Below are positions 10,730 through 21,100 of a stretch of 64,000 nt of DNA, piece by piece; position 1 is the first letter of the stretch, and every line of letters starts with the position of its first letter. The notes under the pieces are model-generated. The model worked only from the letters and a program-made list of their open reading frames with translations. It was not told the DNA's origin and did not search any database. Location of the stretch: contig JACATO010001076.1 of the NCBI GenBank assembly GCA_018389105.1, positions 72,501-136,500 of the forward strand, read 5' to 3'. Position numbers and translations under genes: made by a program. This DNA is from Nautilus pompilius. Lineage: Eukaryota > Mollusca > Cephalopoda > Nautilida > Nautilidae.

Positions 10730-11270
10730 GGTGAGAGGAGGTGCGTGCACCGGGATGACAAAATAGACCAAAGTACTGGTGATAAGAGGGAGCCCGAAAT
10801 CATCACCTCCTACCATTCAACCAAAGGCGGGGTTGATGGATGTGGTCCGTATGATGGCAGGGATGTACGACACTTCAACAAACAGCCGTCGTTGGTCTCT
10901 GACTCCCCTCCCACCCGCTCTCCTGAGCATCTCGACTGTAAATTGATTTGTCCTATATGCTCTCAGCCCGCAGAACAGACTTCACCGAGAATGCATGCGT
11001 GGTGCTTATACAGGACAATCTGAAGAGGAGACTCCAGAACGTACGTCTCAAAAGAGATCTCAGAGCAGGAATGACAAGGATATTGCCAGGAGCTGTTGGG
11101 TCTCCCTGACACCCTACCAGGGGACAGAGAGATGTGCGTTCTGTGACCGGTCACGTGATCGCGAGGTGAAAACTGTGTACCACTTGTGGTAAACACGCGT
11201 GCAGTGATCACAGCAAGGTGATTGTGAATTGCATTGAGTGCCAAGATGCATTGCCGGGTAGTGAATCAGA
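10730..11270 (+). pseudogene. piggyBac transposase C-terminal remnant, unit 2
   Basis: This is the duplicate of the unit 1 remnant, with the same TKGGVD signature, the same frameshifts and the same interrupted Cys/His tail (CAFCDRSRDR, then CGKHACSDHSK in another frame). Identical lesions in both units show that the gene was already broken before the unit was duplicated. The candidate terminal GCAGGG-TTAA is near 11808-11817. Confidence 0.75.
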
Positions 11271-12353
11271 GCGATCGGCAATGGTGAGAATCTCTGGCAA
11301 AACCATGTGCTTCTCATTCATGCCTTTGTAATGACCTCACTTATATTTTTCTTGCCATTTCATTTTCATTGGAACAGTTTGTGGTTATTGTGATGACTGA
11401 TACGTTTCTCTATTATTGTATCAGTGTGCTTTAGCAAAAATATACAACGTCAACATATGTTTAGGTAACAAAAACATTGTCATTGTCATATCTCTCTATT
11501 TAAAATTGTGGTGTGGTATCGATTCTTTTGTGTCGTGTTTTTCTATCTTTATCATATCATGCATAATACTTAGTAAATGAGAATTAGAATCAATACGTTT
11601 TTTTACTAATTTTGTATTTTATTTTTATTTTAAAGAATAAAAGTCTGTTACAATGCAATCCGTGTGTTCATCAGTGAATGGAGAAATATGGTGAAGCAGC
11701 AGTATGAATATATTTTACAAGATAATAACAATACGTGAATTTTTTCTAATGGGATGTTGTAGCACCCCCACTGTACGATCGATGTTCGAAAACGCTGCTG
11801 GACTAATGCAGGGTTAATAACAGCATCTTCATCTTCGTGACATATGTGGATCTGGAGAAAACTGAGCAGCGCATTGGCTATGCAGGATTTCTTTTGGTCG
11901 AAAGCCCGGAGCAGAATCCACGTAACAGAAAACCCTAATGGGTAACTGGATCTGCTGGTTAAACAATTCCAAAGTAGCATCAAAAGTCTTGTTTTAAAAT
12001 TTTATAGATCATTTTTTTCACATTCCATCTGTAAGTAGTTTGTTGTTGAGGTGGGTGATCCGATGTAAAGTGAAAGTAATCTCTCTTCTCTCGTGGACCA
12101 ATGTGAGATTGTGAGATATTCCTCCTCCACTCTGCTGTTAGAGTGATTTGAAATAAAAGTTTTACTGCCTAAAAGCAGTTCGAAAAATTCTTTGCTGGGT
12201 GAAGTAAAATAAATATGGGAGAATTTCATCATTTTACAAATCACTGACAGACAGACAGACCGACAGGAGAGGCAAGAATCTGGTATAAAATAAACAGCAA
12301 AAGTCAAATATGTCATTGGCTGTAGGGAAATAGACTAACCCTTTGAGGAAAGT

Positions 12354-12361
12354 ATGTCCAT
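12354..12361. repeat. Left 8-bp target duplication of the hAT-like element
   Basis: ATGTCCAT at 12354-12361 is repeated exactly at 14719-14726. The unit 1/unit 2 junction shows the uninterrupted site once (7408-7415). Confidence 0.92.
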
Positions 12362-14718
12362 TAGGGTGTTGATTCTGTCATGACATGTTATGGCCATGGT
12401 CCTACAGGATGAGTTTTGGGGTAAAATGAATAAAAACAAGTCTCATTAATATATTTTTTGGAAAAATGTCCCCCACCAAAAGTAAATGAAAGTCAGCATA
12501 TGAAAAACAATTCAGATAATATATTTATAATGAAAAGACGTATGTTGTCTACAACTATTGTATGAATAAGTCTTTTATAATAAAATAAAATATGGTAAGA
12601 AATTGTTTTATTCCACTGGTAATCATGAAATAACAACTACAGGAATACAAATGCAATTAGAGAGTACGCAAAAAGTACACATCAATTAGAATTAGAATCA
12701 AGAAATCGTAAATTGAGACTGTCAATGGACTTGCAAGTAGACGTGATCTCTTTTAAGTAACTTATAGCTCGTTCAGCACAGATATTTGATCGTTGAACAC
12801 CTGGAATCACTGAGGCCTGACGGCTCCAGAAATTATTCAAACTGTTTAAAGCTTTTTGGCAGTTTAATGCTTTTACTGCATCCGTAACCTTGGCAGCATC
12901 TTCCTCACAGAATTGATGAGCTGAAAACCATATATCCATCCACACGCCAGACAGGAAATCACAGATTGCTTTGAGCTGCTCTCTATACTCAGGCAAAAGA
13001 ATGAAAGACAAAAGAGCAAGAATGCCCCGTGAATTCCATCTAGCATTGCTCATCGCAGGTAGTTTTTTAAATTTTATGAAGGGAAAAGCTCTGTTCTTAC
13101 AATAGTACTTGTAGTAACAGCACAGTTCATAGAGATATTGCATATCATCGCTCCACTTGAGGTCCTTCACTTTCAACAGTTCTTCACTCTGAAGAAAATT
13201 TTGGCGGAGCTCATTGTAGTTCCGAATTAGATGATCAGCAAATTCATAAGATATTTCAGATGAAGTAGTTCTCCCAGGAAGCTTGTCATTCATGAGGTGC
13301 TTGAGAATTGTGTCCAGTATGTGGTGCTGACAACCAACATATTGTGGTAAAGGAAGCCCTCTTCTTGTGAATTCCTGTCCTAACCGCTTTACCACACCAC
13401 CAAGTCTTCCAGTGTTCACAGCCGTAGTGTCCGTTATTATCATCAGAATTCTTGGCCAAAGTTGAAACTCATCAAGAACTTCAACAAGACCATTGTAGAT
13501 GCTTATTGCTTTGCCATCATGCAATTGCATTACCTTCAACCGGATTTCTTTTTCAGCATTCTTGAGCAAAACAACTTGGAGTTCTTTTTCGCCTATCTTC
13601 TTTCCATCAAAGTGCAACACCCAATCTTCATTCTTCAGGGTCTCTTTGTACTTTTTCTGGGTCTGCAACATTTGTCTTTTTCTCTCTCTATAAACAGCAG
13701 CATATGATGGAGTTGGCATCTTGTAGCCCTCATCTGACAGCTGTCGACACAAATTAGCAGATTTTCTCAGAGAAATATTTTGTTTTCGTGATAAGCTTGC
13801 AGCAGTTCTGGCAGATTCATATCTTCGCTTATTCTTTTGTGGTGACAATTCCCATTCTTCTTCTCTTGGTGGTTGATCCTCAGCAGTGGTGTCAGTAGCA
13901 TCACTTTCCTGGCCACTGGAGGAAGAACTCAATACTGATGATGATGTTGCTGCTAATGTTAAGGCTCCCACTTCATTTGCCTGAGATTTTAGCAAAGCCA
14001 TCTTGCTTGGATGGATGGACCCAGTCTTCTCAGTGACATAACCAATAGCCCCCTTAGACTTTACTTGTAGTTGATGTAATTTCTTGTCCTCAGCACTCAG
14101 CCATATACCATCTGCTTTGGTGAGGTCAAAAACTCCAGCAAAAAATTCTTTATCATTGGCTTTTGGTTTTTTTAAGTGCTTGTCATGCTTTACAAGCAGA
14201 TTCTCAATTTTCCTCCTTACTGATTTCTTTGTGATACATGGAAAGTTCAATTTTGACCAAAGAGTCACCAGTTCTTCTGAAATAATATCAACTCGCTTCC
14301 TTCTCTCCTTCTTTTGCTCAGCAAGATATTTGTATCTGCCAATAATCATGGCTTGTGTTGGCATTCGCACATATTCATGCAAGGCTTTACTAATAATTTT
14401 TAAGCCTTTTCTGGAAGAGCAGCTCTTTTTGTAATGGATTAAATTCTTGCTCCATATCACTCCACTTTTGTCAATTTCTTTTTTGCTGCGTTTATAAGAC
14501 ATCATAAAGTATGTAAACTTGTCGAGATAATTGCACAAATGAATAAGTGATATCTGAAAATGTAAACAGATGCAAATATAAAAGTTGCAGTGGTGGGGGA
14601 GTTTTTCGTAAAAATAATAAAAATGAAAGTTATTTCCATGACTTTTACCTAAAGACTCATCCTTTCATACACTGGCCTTCATGAATTTCTGAAAAAGCCA
14701 CAAACAATCAACACCCTA
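12362..14718 (-). mobile_element. hAT-like DNA transposon, apparently complete
   Basis: The 2357-bp element has 13-bp perfect terminal inverted repeats, TAGGGTGTTGATT at 12362 and its reverse complement ending at 14718. Eight-base target duplications (ATGTCCAT) flank it, which is the hallmark of the hAT superfamily. One long minus-strand frame of 618 codons fills most of the element. The intact frame, perfect target duplication and visible empty site all point to a young insertion that may be autonomous. A polyadenylation-type AATAAA on the minus strand lies downstream of the gene among the TTTATT motifs near 12604. Confidence 0.92.
12682..14538 (-). CDS. hAT-like transposase, 618 aa
   Basis: Single open frame inside a transposon with 8-bp target duplications. 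It would bind the inverted ends and cut the element out for reinsertion. The N-terminal third (to about residue 190) is basic and Lys-rich. A Ser/Asp/Glu-rich linker follows at about 190-230. The core has LHFDGKKIGEKEL (about residue 310, candidate first Asp), IITDTTAVNTGRLGG (about 365, candidate second Asp) and CQHHILDTILKHLMN (about 405), which fits the CxxH motif of hAT cores. The C terminus has CAERAISYLKE, where the Glu is a candidate third acid. An obvious BED finger and the usual long C-terminal dimerisation block are not evident. The ATG chosen is the first in the frame; a later Met at about residue 12-13 is possible. Confidence 0.85.
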   Translation of the reverse strand: MCNYLDKFTYFMMSYKRSKKEIDKSGVIWSKNLIHYKKSCSSRKGLKIISKALHEYVRMPTQAMIIGRYKYLAEQKKERRKRVDIISEELVTLWSKLNFPCITKKSVRRKIENLLVKHDKHLKKPKANDKEFFAGVFDLTKADGIWLSAEDKKLHQLQVKSKGAIGYVTEKTGSIHPSKMALLKSQANEVGALTLAATSSSVLSSSSSGQESDATDTTAEDQPPREEEWELSPQKNKRRYESARTAASLSRKQNISLRKSANLCRQLSDEGYKMPTPSYAAVYRERKRQMLQTQKKYKETLKNEDWVLHFDGKKIGEKELQVVLLKNAEKEIRLKVMQLHDGKAISIYNGLVEVLDEFQLWPRILMIITDTTAVNTGRLGGVVKRLGQEFTRRGLPLPQYVGCQHHILDTILKHLMNDKLPGRTTSSEISYEFADHLIRNYNELRQNFLQSEELLKVKDLKWSDDMQYLYELCCYYKYYCKNRAFPFIKFKKLPAMSNARWNSRGILALLSFILLPEYREQLKAICDFLSGVWMDIWFSAHQFCEEDAAKVTDAVKALNCQKALNSLNNFWSRQASVIPGVQRSNICAERAISYLKEITSTCKSIDSLNLRFLDSNSN

Positions 14719-14720
14719 AT

Positions 14721-16412
14721 GTCCATATGGGGACCGGGATCCAGCTCTTCTGGTCGTCTGAATCCAGCATGGCCAAAAAGGGTTAGCGATTTTCTTGGCC
14801 GTAATTTCAAACCAAGAAGCATCGGCCAACTGGAGCGCATCCGAGAGAACGGCTGGAAACGAAAAGGTAGATAATCTATCTCTTTCGGGTGATTCGTTTT
14901 CGGAAATCGGACTGAACTCTCTCGCTTCGAATCTGGAGTTCACTCGCTCGCTCACAACTGCTCAGTTTTTCGAGAATCCCGAACCCCCTTTTTTTCCTTT
15001 TCCCCTGACATTTTTTACTTTTCTGTTTTTCTCTTTTTAAAATTCAGTGGTCTAATTATCAGATATCAGAGTTGTAATTGAACGCCACTGACAGGCAGGA
15101 TAACTTCACGTACACTACACTACACTACACTAATGTTCTGAAAATCCAACCCCTTAATGTAAGTATATCAAATTAAAAATAAAAAATAAAACTAATTTCA
15201 CTTTATCACGAATTCCAATCAGATTATGGGATTAAAAATGTACGGAGAACACAAATTTTGGTTAGGGTGAGAAAATAACAATTTATTATAAATTATCAGA
15301 TATCAGATTAGTTATGCGATTCGTGCAGCAAGGATTAAAATTAATAGTAATTAGGTTAAGCTAGTTTCCCCAGGTTGGTGTAGTTTTTAAAGAGGGGCAG
15401 ATAATCCATCCTCGCAGCGGTCACGTACATTGAAAGTAGTACAAGTTCGAATCTCGCCAAGGCATTTCTTTACGTGATTATTTTCGGACAGGTAAATAAT
15501 AATATTGGATCAATTTTTTTAAAGTCTTAGAATTATAACGAAAGCGAAAGTGGCTAATCAGAGACGACGACGCGGCGGAACGTACAGAGATCTCAGGTGA
15601 GACGACAAGTGAAAGTTGGGAAAAAAAAAAAAAAAGCAAAATAGTTGATCAAGAGCAGCATTCTAACCATGCATACGGAGCTTCCGGCCAGCGGATGCCG
15701 CCGTAGTCAAGGGATGATGCTCAGGGTGGCAGATTGTATCGGGGGGATTGCGTTGCTCGATGTCCCAGAACAAATCATTGATGTCGCGGTCGGGATCGAA
15801 CCCACGACTCTCAACGCTCGTAGCTCGTGATGTACTCAGCTCGATATCCATGTCGACACAATCGCACCCCAAGAAATCAGACGCTAAACACATATATTTA
15901 ACTCTTACGCTGCCAATAGATACTGTAAGGTGTCAGTATTTAATCACTAACCGTAAAACGAACAGTTACAGTCAATAATAACTGTCTCTGTGTGTATGTA
16001 TAATAATAATAATAATAATAATGATGACGCGCCCAACCGGAAAGCGCCTTCGCGCACCCGGAAGTACGCAGTTGTGAAGCGTGCAGGGCGGATAGACGGC
16101 AGGTGCCCCGTCGCTCTGTTCCCGGGCACCGACGACCAGGGGTGAGCGTAGGGAGGTAGGTACGAGGAACGCGAGACCTTCGTTATTAGTGTGTTGTTTA
16201 CAGCCGTGCACTATAAATGGCAGGCTTTAGGTACTCGGTTAGTTAGAATCACCACCCTGCGTTAGTCCGGCGAGGAGGGGGGTGGGGGTGGGTGTGGCAC
16301 CCCAAAATGTCGACTATGCCCCCGAGTCGGTGAGAGGAGGTGCGTGCACCGGGATGACAAAATAGACCAAAGTACTGGTGATAAGAGGGAGCCCGAAATC
16401 ATCACCTCCTAC
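14721..16412 (+). repeat. Composite tandem unit 3, truncated and lacking the CACTG element
   Basis: The unit starts with GTCCATATGGGGACC and follows unit 1 through the opening block, microsatellite, A-tailed block and SINE. It stops matching after CACCTCCTAC at 16412, inside the piggyBac remnant start. It lacks the 1.7-kb CACTG transposon and shows the empty target TCTAATTATC at 15051-15060. It has extra differences, including an 18-bp inversion (15636-15653) and an expanded TAA run near 16001, so it is more diverged than units 1 and 2 are from each other. Confidence 0.9.
15668..15870 (-). repeat. tRNA-derived SINE, unit 3
   Basis: Minus-strand B box GGGTTCGATCCC and A-box-like GAGCTGAGTACATC are present. 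The variable patch (about 15703-15727) resembles unit 1 rather than unit 2. Confidence 0.6.
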
Positions 16413-18079
16413 ACAGCAGAATTTGTTCAATCCACTGGAGTAATCTACCCCACGCCGCCTCAGATTTGAACGCCGTGGTTTATGCAAAGCACTCCCCCCC
16501 CCCATGGAGGAGGAGGAAAGAAACAGCTAACTAAATGCGATTTTTAAACTGGTTTAGAATGCCACTACAACTTTATTTACAATTCTGTTGATAAGAAATA
16601 TTTCTAATGCCAAACAGTCGTATTACAATGTGTCCCATAGTATTTTAAAGTGTAGATAGACAATTACATAGCAATGTTTCTATGAAAACCTTCACCTGAT
16701 ATCTCCCCTCAAATGTCTACTGTATTTAATATTTTAAATTCTACACTAAGGAGAACCTCCGCCAAACTTTAATATTTGACTATCCTTTCTTATATACGGA
16801 CTAGTGCGCTGTGAATAGAATTATTAAGACTTCATGCTCAACTTTAACCCTCTGAGCACTTATTTTTTTATGTACCAACTGTCAGTATGAACAGAAGAAT
16901 CCCAGAAGATGGGGAGTCGGTTGCTGCGTTTTTTTAAAAAAATTTTTTTTTTTTTGCACAGCAGGCAGTGGAAAATGAAATTCCATTGAATAGATATTTT
17001 TGATGGTGGTGTTTCTCCTCTCTCTGGCATTGGTGTAAAGTAGATGGCCATTTTTACTTTAATTTCCATAAAAGGAAATTGAATTCATCCAGATTTTTTT
17101 TGTTAAAGAACCAAATGAACACCAATATTAGAAGGTAACTAGTGCTTTATTAAAGCAAACTTATACAAAAAAATACATTAGATATCACACTTGGACATTG
17201 TAAATTAAGGTACTAATACAATTTGATGCATAATAAAATGATATGTTGAACAGTTACCGACATTTGGAGATAACCTGTTTCTTTACAAACTCTCTCTACT
17301 ATGGTGATTCTGGTTAGTGCTGTCCCCCATAATTTTTTATATTTGCTGCCTTGTGGTTGATTGCATTTATGCATTTTTGCTTTTGATAAAAATCTAGAAC
17401 ATTTCTTTAAAATATGACAAACATGTGTGCACAATTAAAATTAATAATATGTGGAAACCTGGTAAAGTAAAGAGCAAACCAGCTATAATAAGTAAAGCCT
17501 CCCATCAGGGAGAGAGAGTACTGTTAACGGTGCTGTTTTTCTTTTAATTGAAATATTTTGTTCCATACACTTAACCTTATTTGTTAGTTCAATTATCTTT
17601 TTAAAAAATAAAATGCATCCATTGCTGTTAATAATCTCATAATGAATAAGAAGAAACTAGTATTTTTATGTAAATGACTTAGAGCCAATAACTTTGTGGT
17701 GATAACAAGGCCAGGAATGACAACAGAACAAGATCTTTTTGTTGTTGCCAGCCAAGTCAAAATAATTTCTGCACTTTATTCACCACTACAACTAAGCTTA
17801 ACACTTAACCATTTATTCAAAGAACTTTGCCTGAAGGTAAGGAAAAGTCATGCAAGTACACGTCTGGTTCTGCATAAGACTGGCATTGGAAATCTGATTT
17901 GATTTTTTAAAAAATTTTAGTTATAAAATTATCTCCCCTTTAAGATTTTCGGAAGTAAAGGGTTAAAACAGGTCAACTATGATATAGAGGTTGTGATGAA
18001 ATTTGACCTGTAGTAATATCAAAGGGCCCACAAAGCTAAGTTGCCATTAATCAACTAAAGTAGAGAAATACTGGGCAGT
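16413..18079. other. Spacer between the tandem array and the RhoGEF gene
   Basis: AT-rich sequence with no convincing exon. The right part includes the 3' untranslated region of the minus-strand RhoGEF gene: a TTTATT (AATAAA on the minus strand) at 17775-17780 lies about 300 bp downstream of the stop codon. Confidence 0.4.
17775..17780 (-). terminator. Candidate polyadenylation signal of the RhoGEF gene
   Basis: AATAAA on the minus strand, about 300 bp after the TGA stop at 18082-18080. Other AT-rich variants are nearby, so the cleavage site is not certain. Confidence 0.4.
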
Positions 18080-18179
18080 TCACTGCAAGACGCACTTGTT
18101 TTTCAAATGGAATATATGCCCCAGTTGGAAAGCTCCAACTTGCCTTTGTTTCTCTTTATCCCTTTTCTTGCTTTTCACA
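18080..18179 (-). CDS. ARHGEF39-like: RhoGEF terminal exon
   Basis: The acceptor is TTTTTTCCTCAG. The exon enters in phase 2 and completes a Ser codon with the preceding AG. It encodes a basic stretch (VKSKKRDKEKQRQVGAF) and ends in TGA after KCVLQ. Confidence 0.7.
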
Positions 18180-21100
18180 CTGAGGAAAAAAACAAATTAT
18201 TTACAATACATTTTTTTAGAAAATCTTTGAAACTGTTTAGAGAAATACATCACACAATCTAGATGAGAATTTTGCATGAGCTTATCATTTTAGATGTCTT
18301 TTTTATTTACCTGGCTGGAATGCTTCTCTGAAAGTCAGGGGTCATGACCTGATAACTCAGCCAAGGCCTGGCCATCTCCGGTGGGGTATCATTATCAAAG
18401 TGCATAATTTTCTCTGCCAGGTTCCAGGAAAGGTCCAAATCAGTGCTCTCAATGAGAGAGAATGAACTGCTGCTGTACATCAGATCATGAACAGGCTGGA
18501 AAGAGACAGACCAAGAAAAGAAATTCAGTGTTGTTTTTGAAATTGAAGAGTAATAAACAGATACTAGTTGTATCTGGTGGTCATATGGAAAATCCTACAT
18601 ATCACAGTCACCTTACATTAGCATAAAATGAGATGTGAACATTTCACTGTATTTTTGATGGAACTGATTATAAAATATTTTTCATCTAAACACCTTCATT
18701 TTCACAGATGAGGCTGCCATCTCCACCAAATATTTAGTTGGGTACAGTAAAATACAAATGGTTATTTAATCCGAGATGCAATCTTCAAAAGAGAGACTCA
18801 AAACTGATGCCAGATTAACAGGTGCTTTAGAATTATTTACTATTCTGCTTGTTTTTCCATAATATCCATCATTAAACAGAATTTGTCTTTCCTAAAAGGG
18901 CAGCCCTATCCTATGTTACAGATAGCTATTCATTTCAAACAATTCTTCTTAGTCCCTACTTGACAAAATTGAATTGAGACTTTAAGTTACAGGTGTATTG
19001 TATTTTTACCTGCCTGCTGTTTGAACAGCTTTCTGAAAACAATGCAAATCCTTTGAAAAAACAAACTGTGTATACGAACGAAAGAAGTAAATAAAGTAAG
19101 TGTGCTTGGAACAAATCTTGCTTGATTAATGTACAGTGAACTGAATTATAATGAACCAGGCTGAGTAAGAACCCACTACGTGACACTGGTACGGCAGCAA
19201 ATTAGTAGGCACTTCAAAGATTTGAGTGGCCTATTTAGGGAGGTGATAGGAAGTTGTTAGGAGCTGGCCAGGTGCTGCACATTTTTGCTAGTGTGATGGT
19301 ACAGAACCTAGCAGTCACATCACTAGCTACATAACTGGGTAAGTTGAATGATGTGAGAGAAACTGCCAACATGGAATTACAATTCTTATTTTTTTCTTTT
19401 AGCTAGTTCCTTTTCCACTGCAGAGATGAAGCATAAGTAAAAATATGGAAGACAAAGAAATATTAATGTAAAAAAAAAAAACAAAAAACAAAACTACTTG
19501 CTAATAATAGAAAACAGGAAAAGGAAAAATCAATCCGAGTCAATACAGATTACAGAAGTTGAGTTTCATCTCCTTTTTGATACCAGTATTCTAAGAATAC
19601 AAGATGAGAACCATCAGACAGCTGGCTGGCTGGATAAACAATTAGGCAGAAAGTCAACACATTAAATCCTTGCCTCAGTGTAAGCAAATGCATCACCCAG
19701 ATCTCTTCGTTTCTTTTTAGATGGTGTTACACAGTTGGTGTCTGTTTCTGTCATCAAGCAAACTGAACTGTCATCCATTGGGGATAATACTGCAGTATCC
19801 TTCTCTTTCACAAGCTGTTCACAATGGAGATGCTGCATAAAAAAAATAAAACAAGGTGTGAAATTTTAAAGCACAGTGCCCACCTATACTGTTAACTCCT
19901 CCCCACTGAGTATTGAGAAGAGGGACCAACATATATGAATTTTAAGAATTTCCCTTTATGTTGTCATAAAGCCAATTAAAATAGATTAGGGGAACAAATT
20001 TTTGTAACTGCTTCATCTTATTTATTGGTTTCACTAGATTTTTTCTATTTGTAACAGTCCAGTTTATTCAGTGAAAGAGGGAGGAAGGGAAGCTTAATCT
20101 TACCAAGGGGTCTTCTTTTATTTCTTGTTTCTTGTGTTGAAGTAATGTCCTCCCACGGAGAGGAACTTTGTTACTGCTAGGTTTTCTTAATGTCTGCCGA
20201 TTCTCAGAGATTTTCCTGGTACCAAATAAATACATAAACCAGTCTTTAATTACATAAACCCAGGAAATGTGACAAAAAACATTTACGTTGGAAAATGCTA
20301 AAAGCAAAAACAACCCAAGCACTTAAATGAGATTTTAAATTATGCTGATTGATAAACAAAATTTAATAATAAGTTTTACAGCAGTAGATTCATAATTACG
20401 GTAAATAGTTTGGTTGCCTTATAGTTTTATAAATTACTCTGGCTCCCAAGAGTACATCATCCAATTCTAGTCTCTTTCAGCCAAAAAGATTACCTACCCA
20501 CACCACAAAAAAATTTATTGGAAGATTAAAATTTCAAGTTGGTGATATATTTGAGCTAAATAAAAAAACAATTTATAATAGAGGCTCATCTATACCTGGA
20601 AATGAATTTCTATTTTTATCTAGTGATATGATCAAATTCTTCAGATCATCAGCAATGATTCAGAGTGTCTCTTTAGATTCACAATGATAAAAAACAGAGG
20701 AAGAGTTTTTAATTTGAGACAACTTTCGTGAAACATGAGGCTTGATATCAATGAGAAGAATTCTCACTGTAGTTAGGTTGCTTCTGGATGATGTGGTGCA
20801 GGCTTACATGTAGGGCCTAGGTGATGGAGAATACCAGAGAGTTCCAAAATAGTTTTGGGTTCAAGCAGGTTATAAAGAAGGGAAACAGATTTGTGTAAAA
20901 GGAAGTCCAGTCTATTTATTTTCTGACCTGACCCAATGTAGTGCCAGACTGCAATAACTACTCTATTTCATTACTTAATGTATTGAAAGTGTAAAAAAAA
21001 ATAAAAGGTACATATTGATAACAAACCAAACTGTATAAATCTAAAAACAATACAATTTTTTATAGAACCAAAATTCATTAATTCATTGAACTACTTAAAA

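Larger units (their letters stand above)
7410..12355 (+). repeat. Composite tandem unit 2 (4.95 kb)
   Basis: This is a near-identical copy of 2479-7409 with the same order of modules. It ends at 12355, where GTCCAT begins the next unit and is interrupted six bases later by the hAT-like insertion. Small differences from unit 1 include changes in the transposase remnant, a replaced 35-bp patch in the SINE (10127-10163) and a few homopolymer length changes. Confidence 0.9.

Noticed and set aside
13462..14434. Plus-strand frames opposite the hAT-like transposase.
   Set aside because: They are antisense shadows of the 618-codon minus-strand gene.
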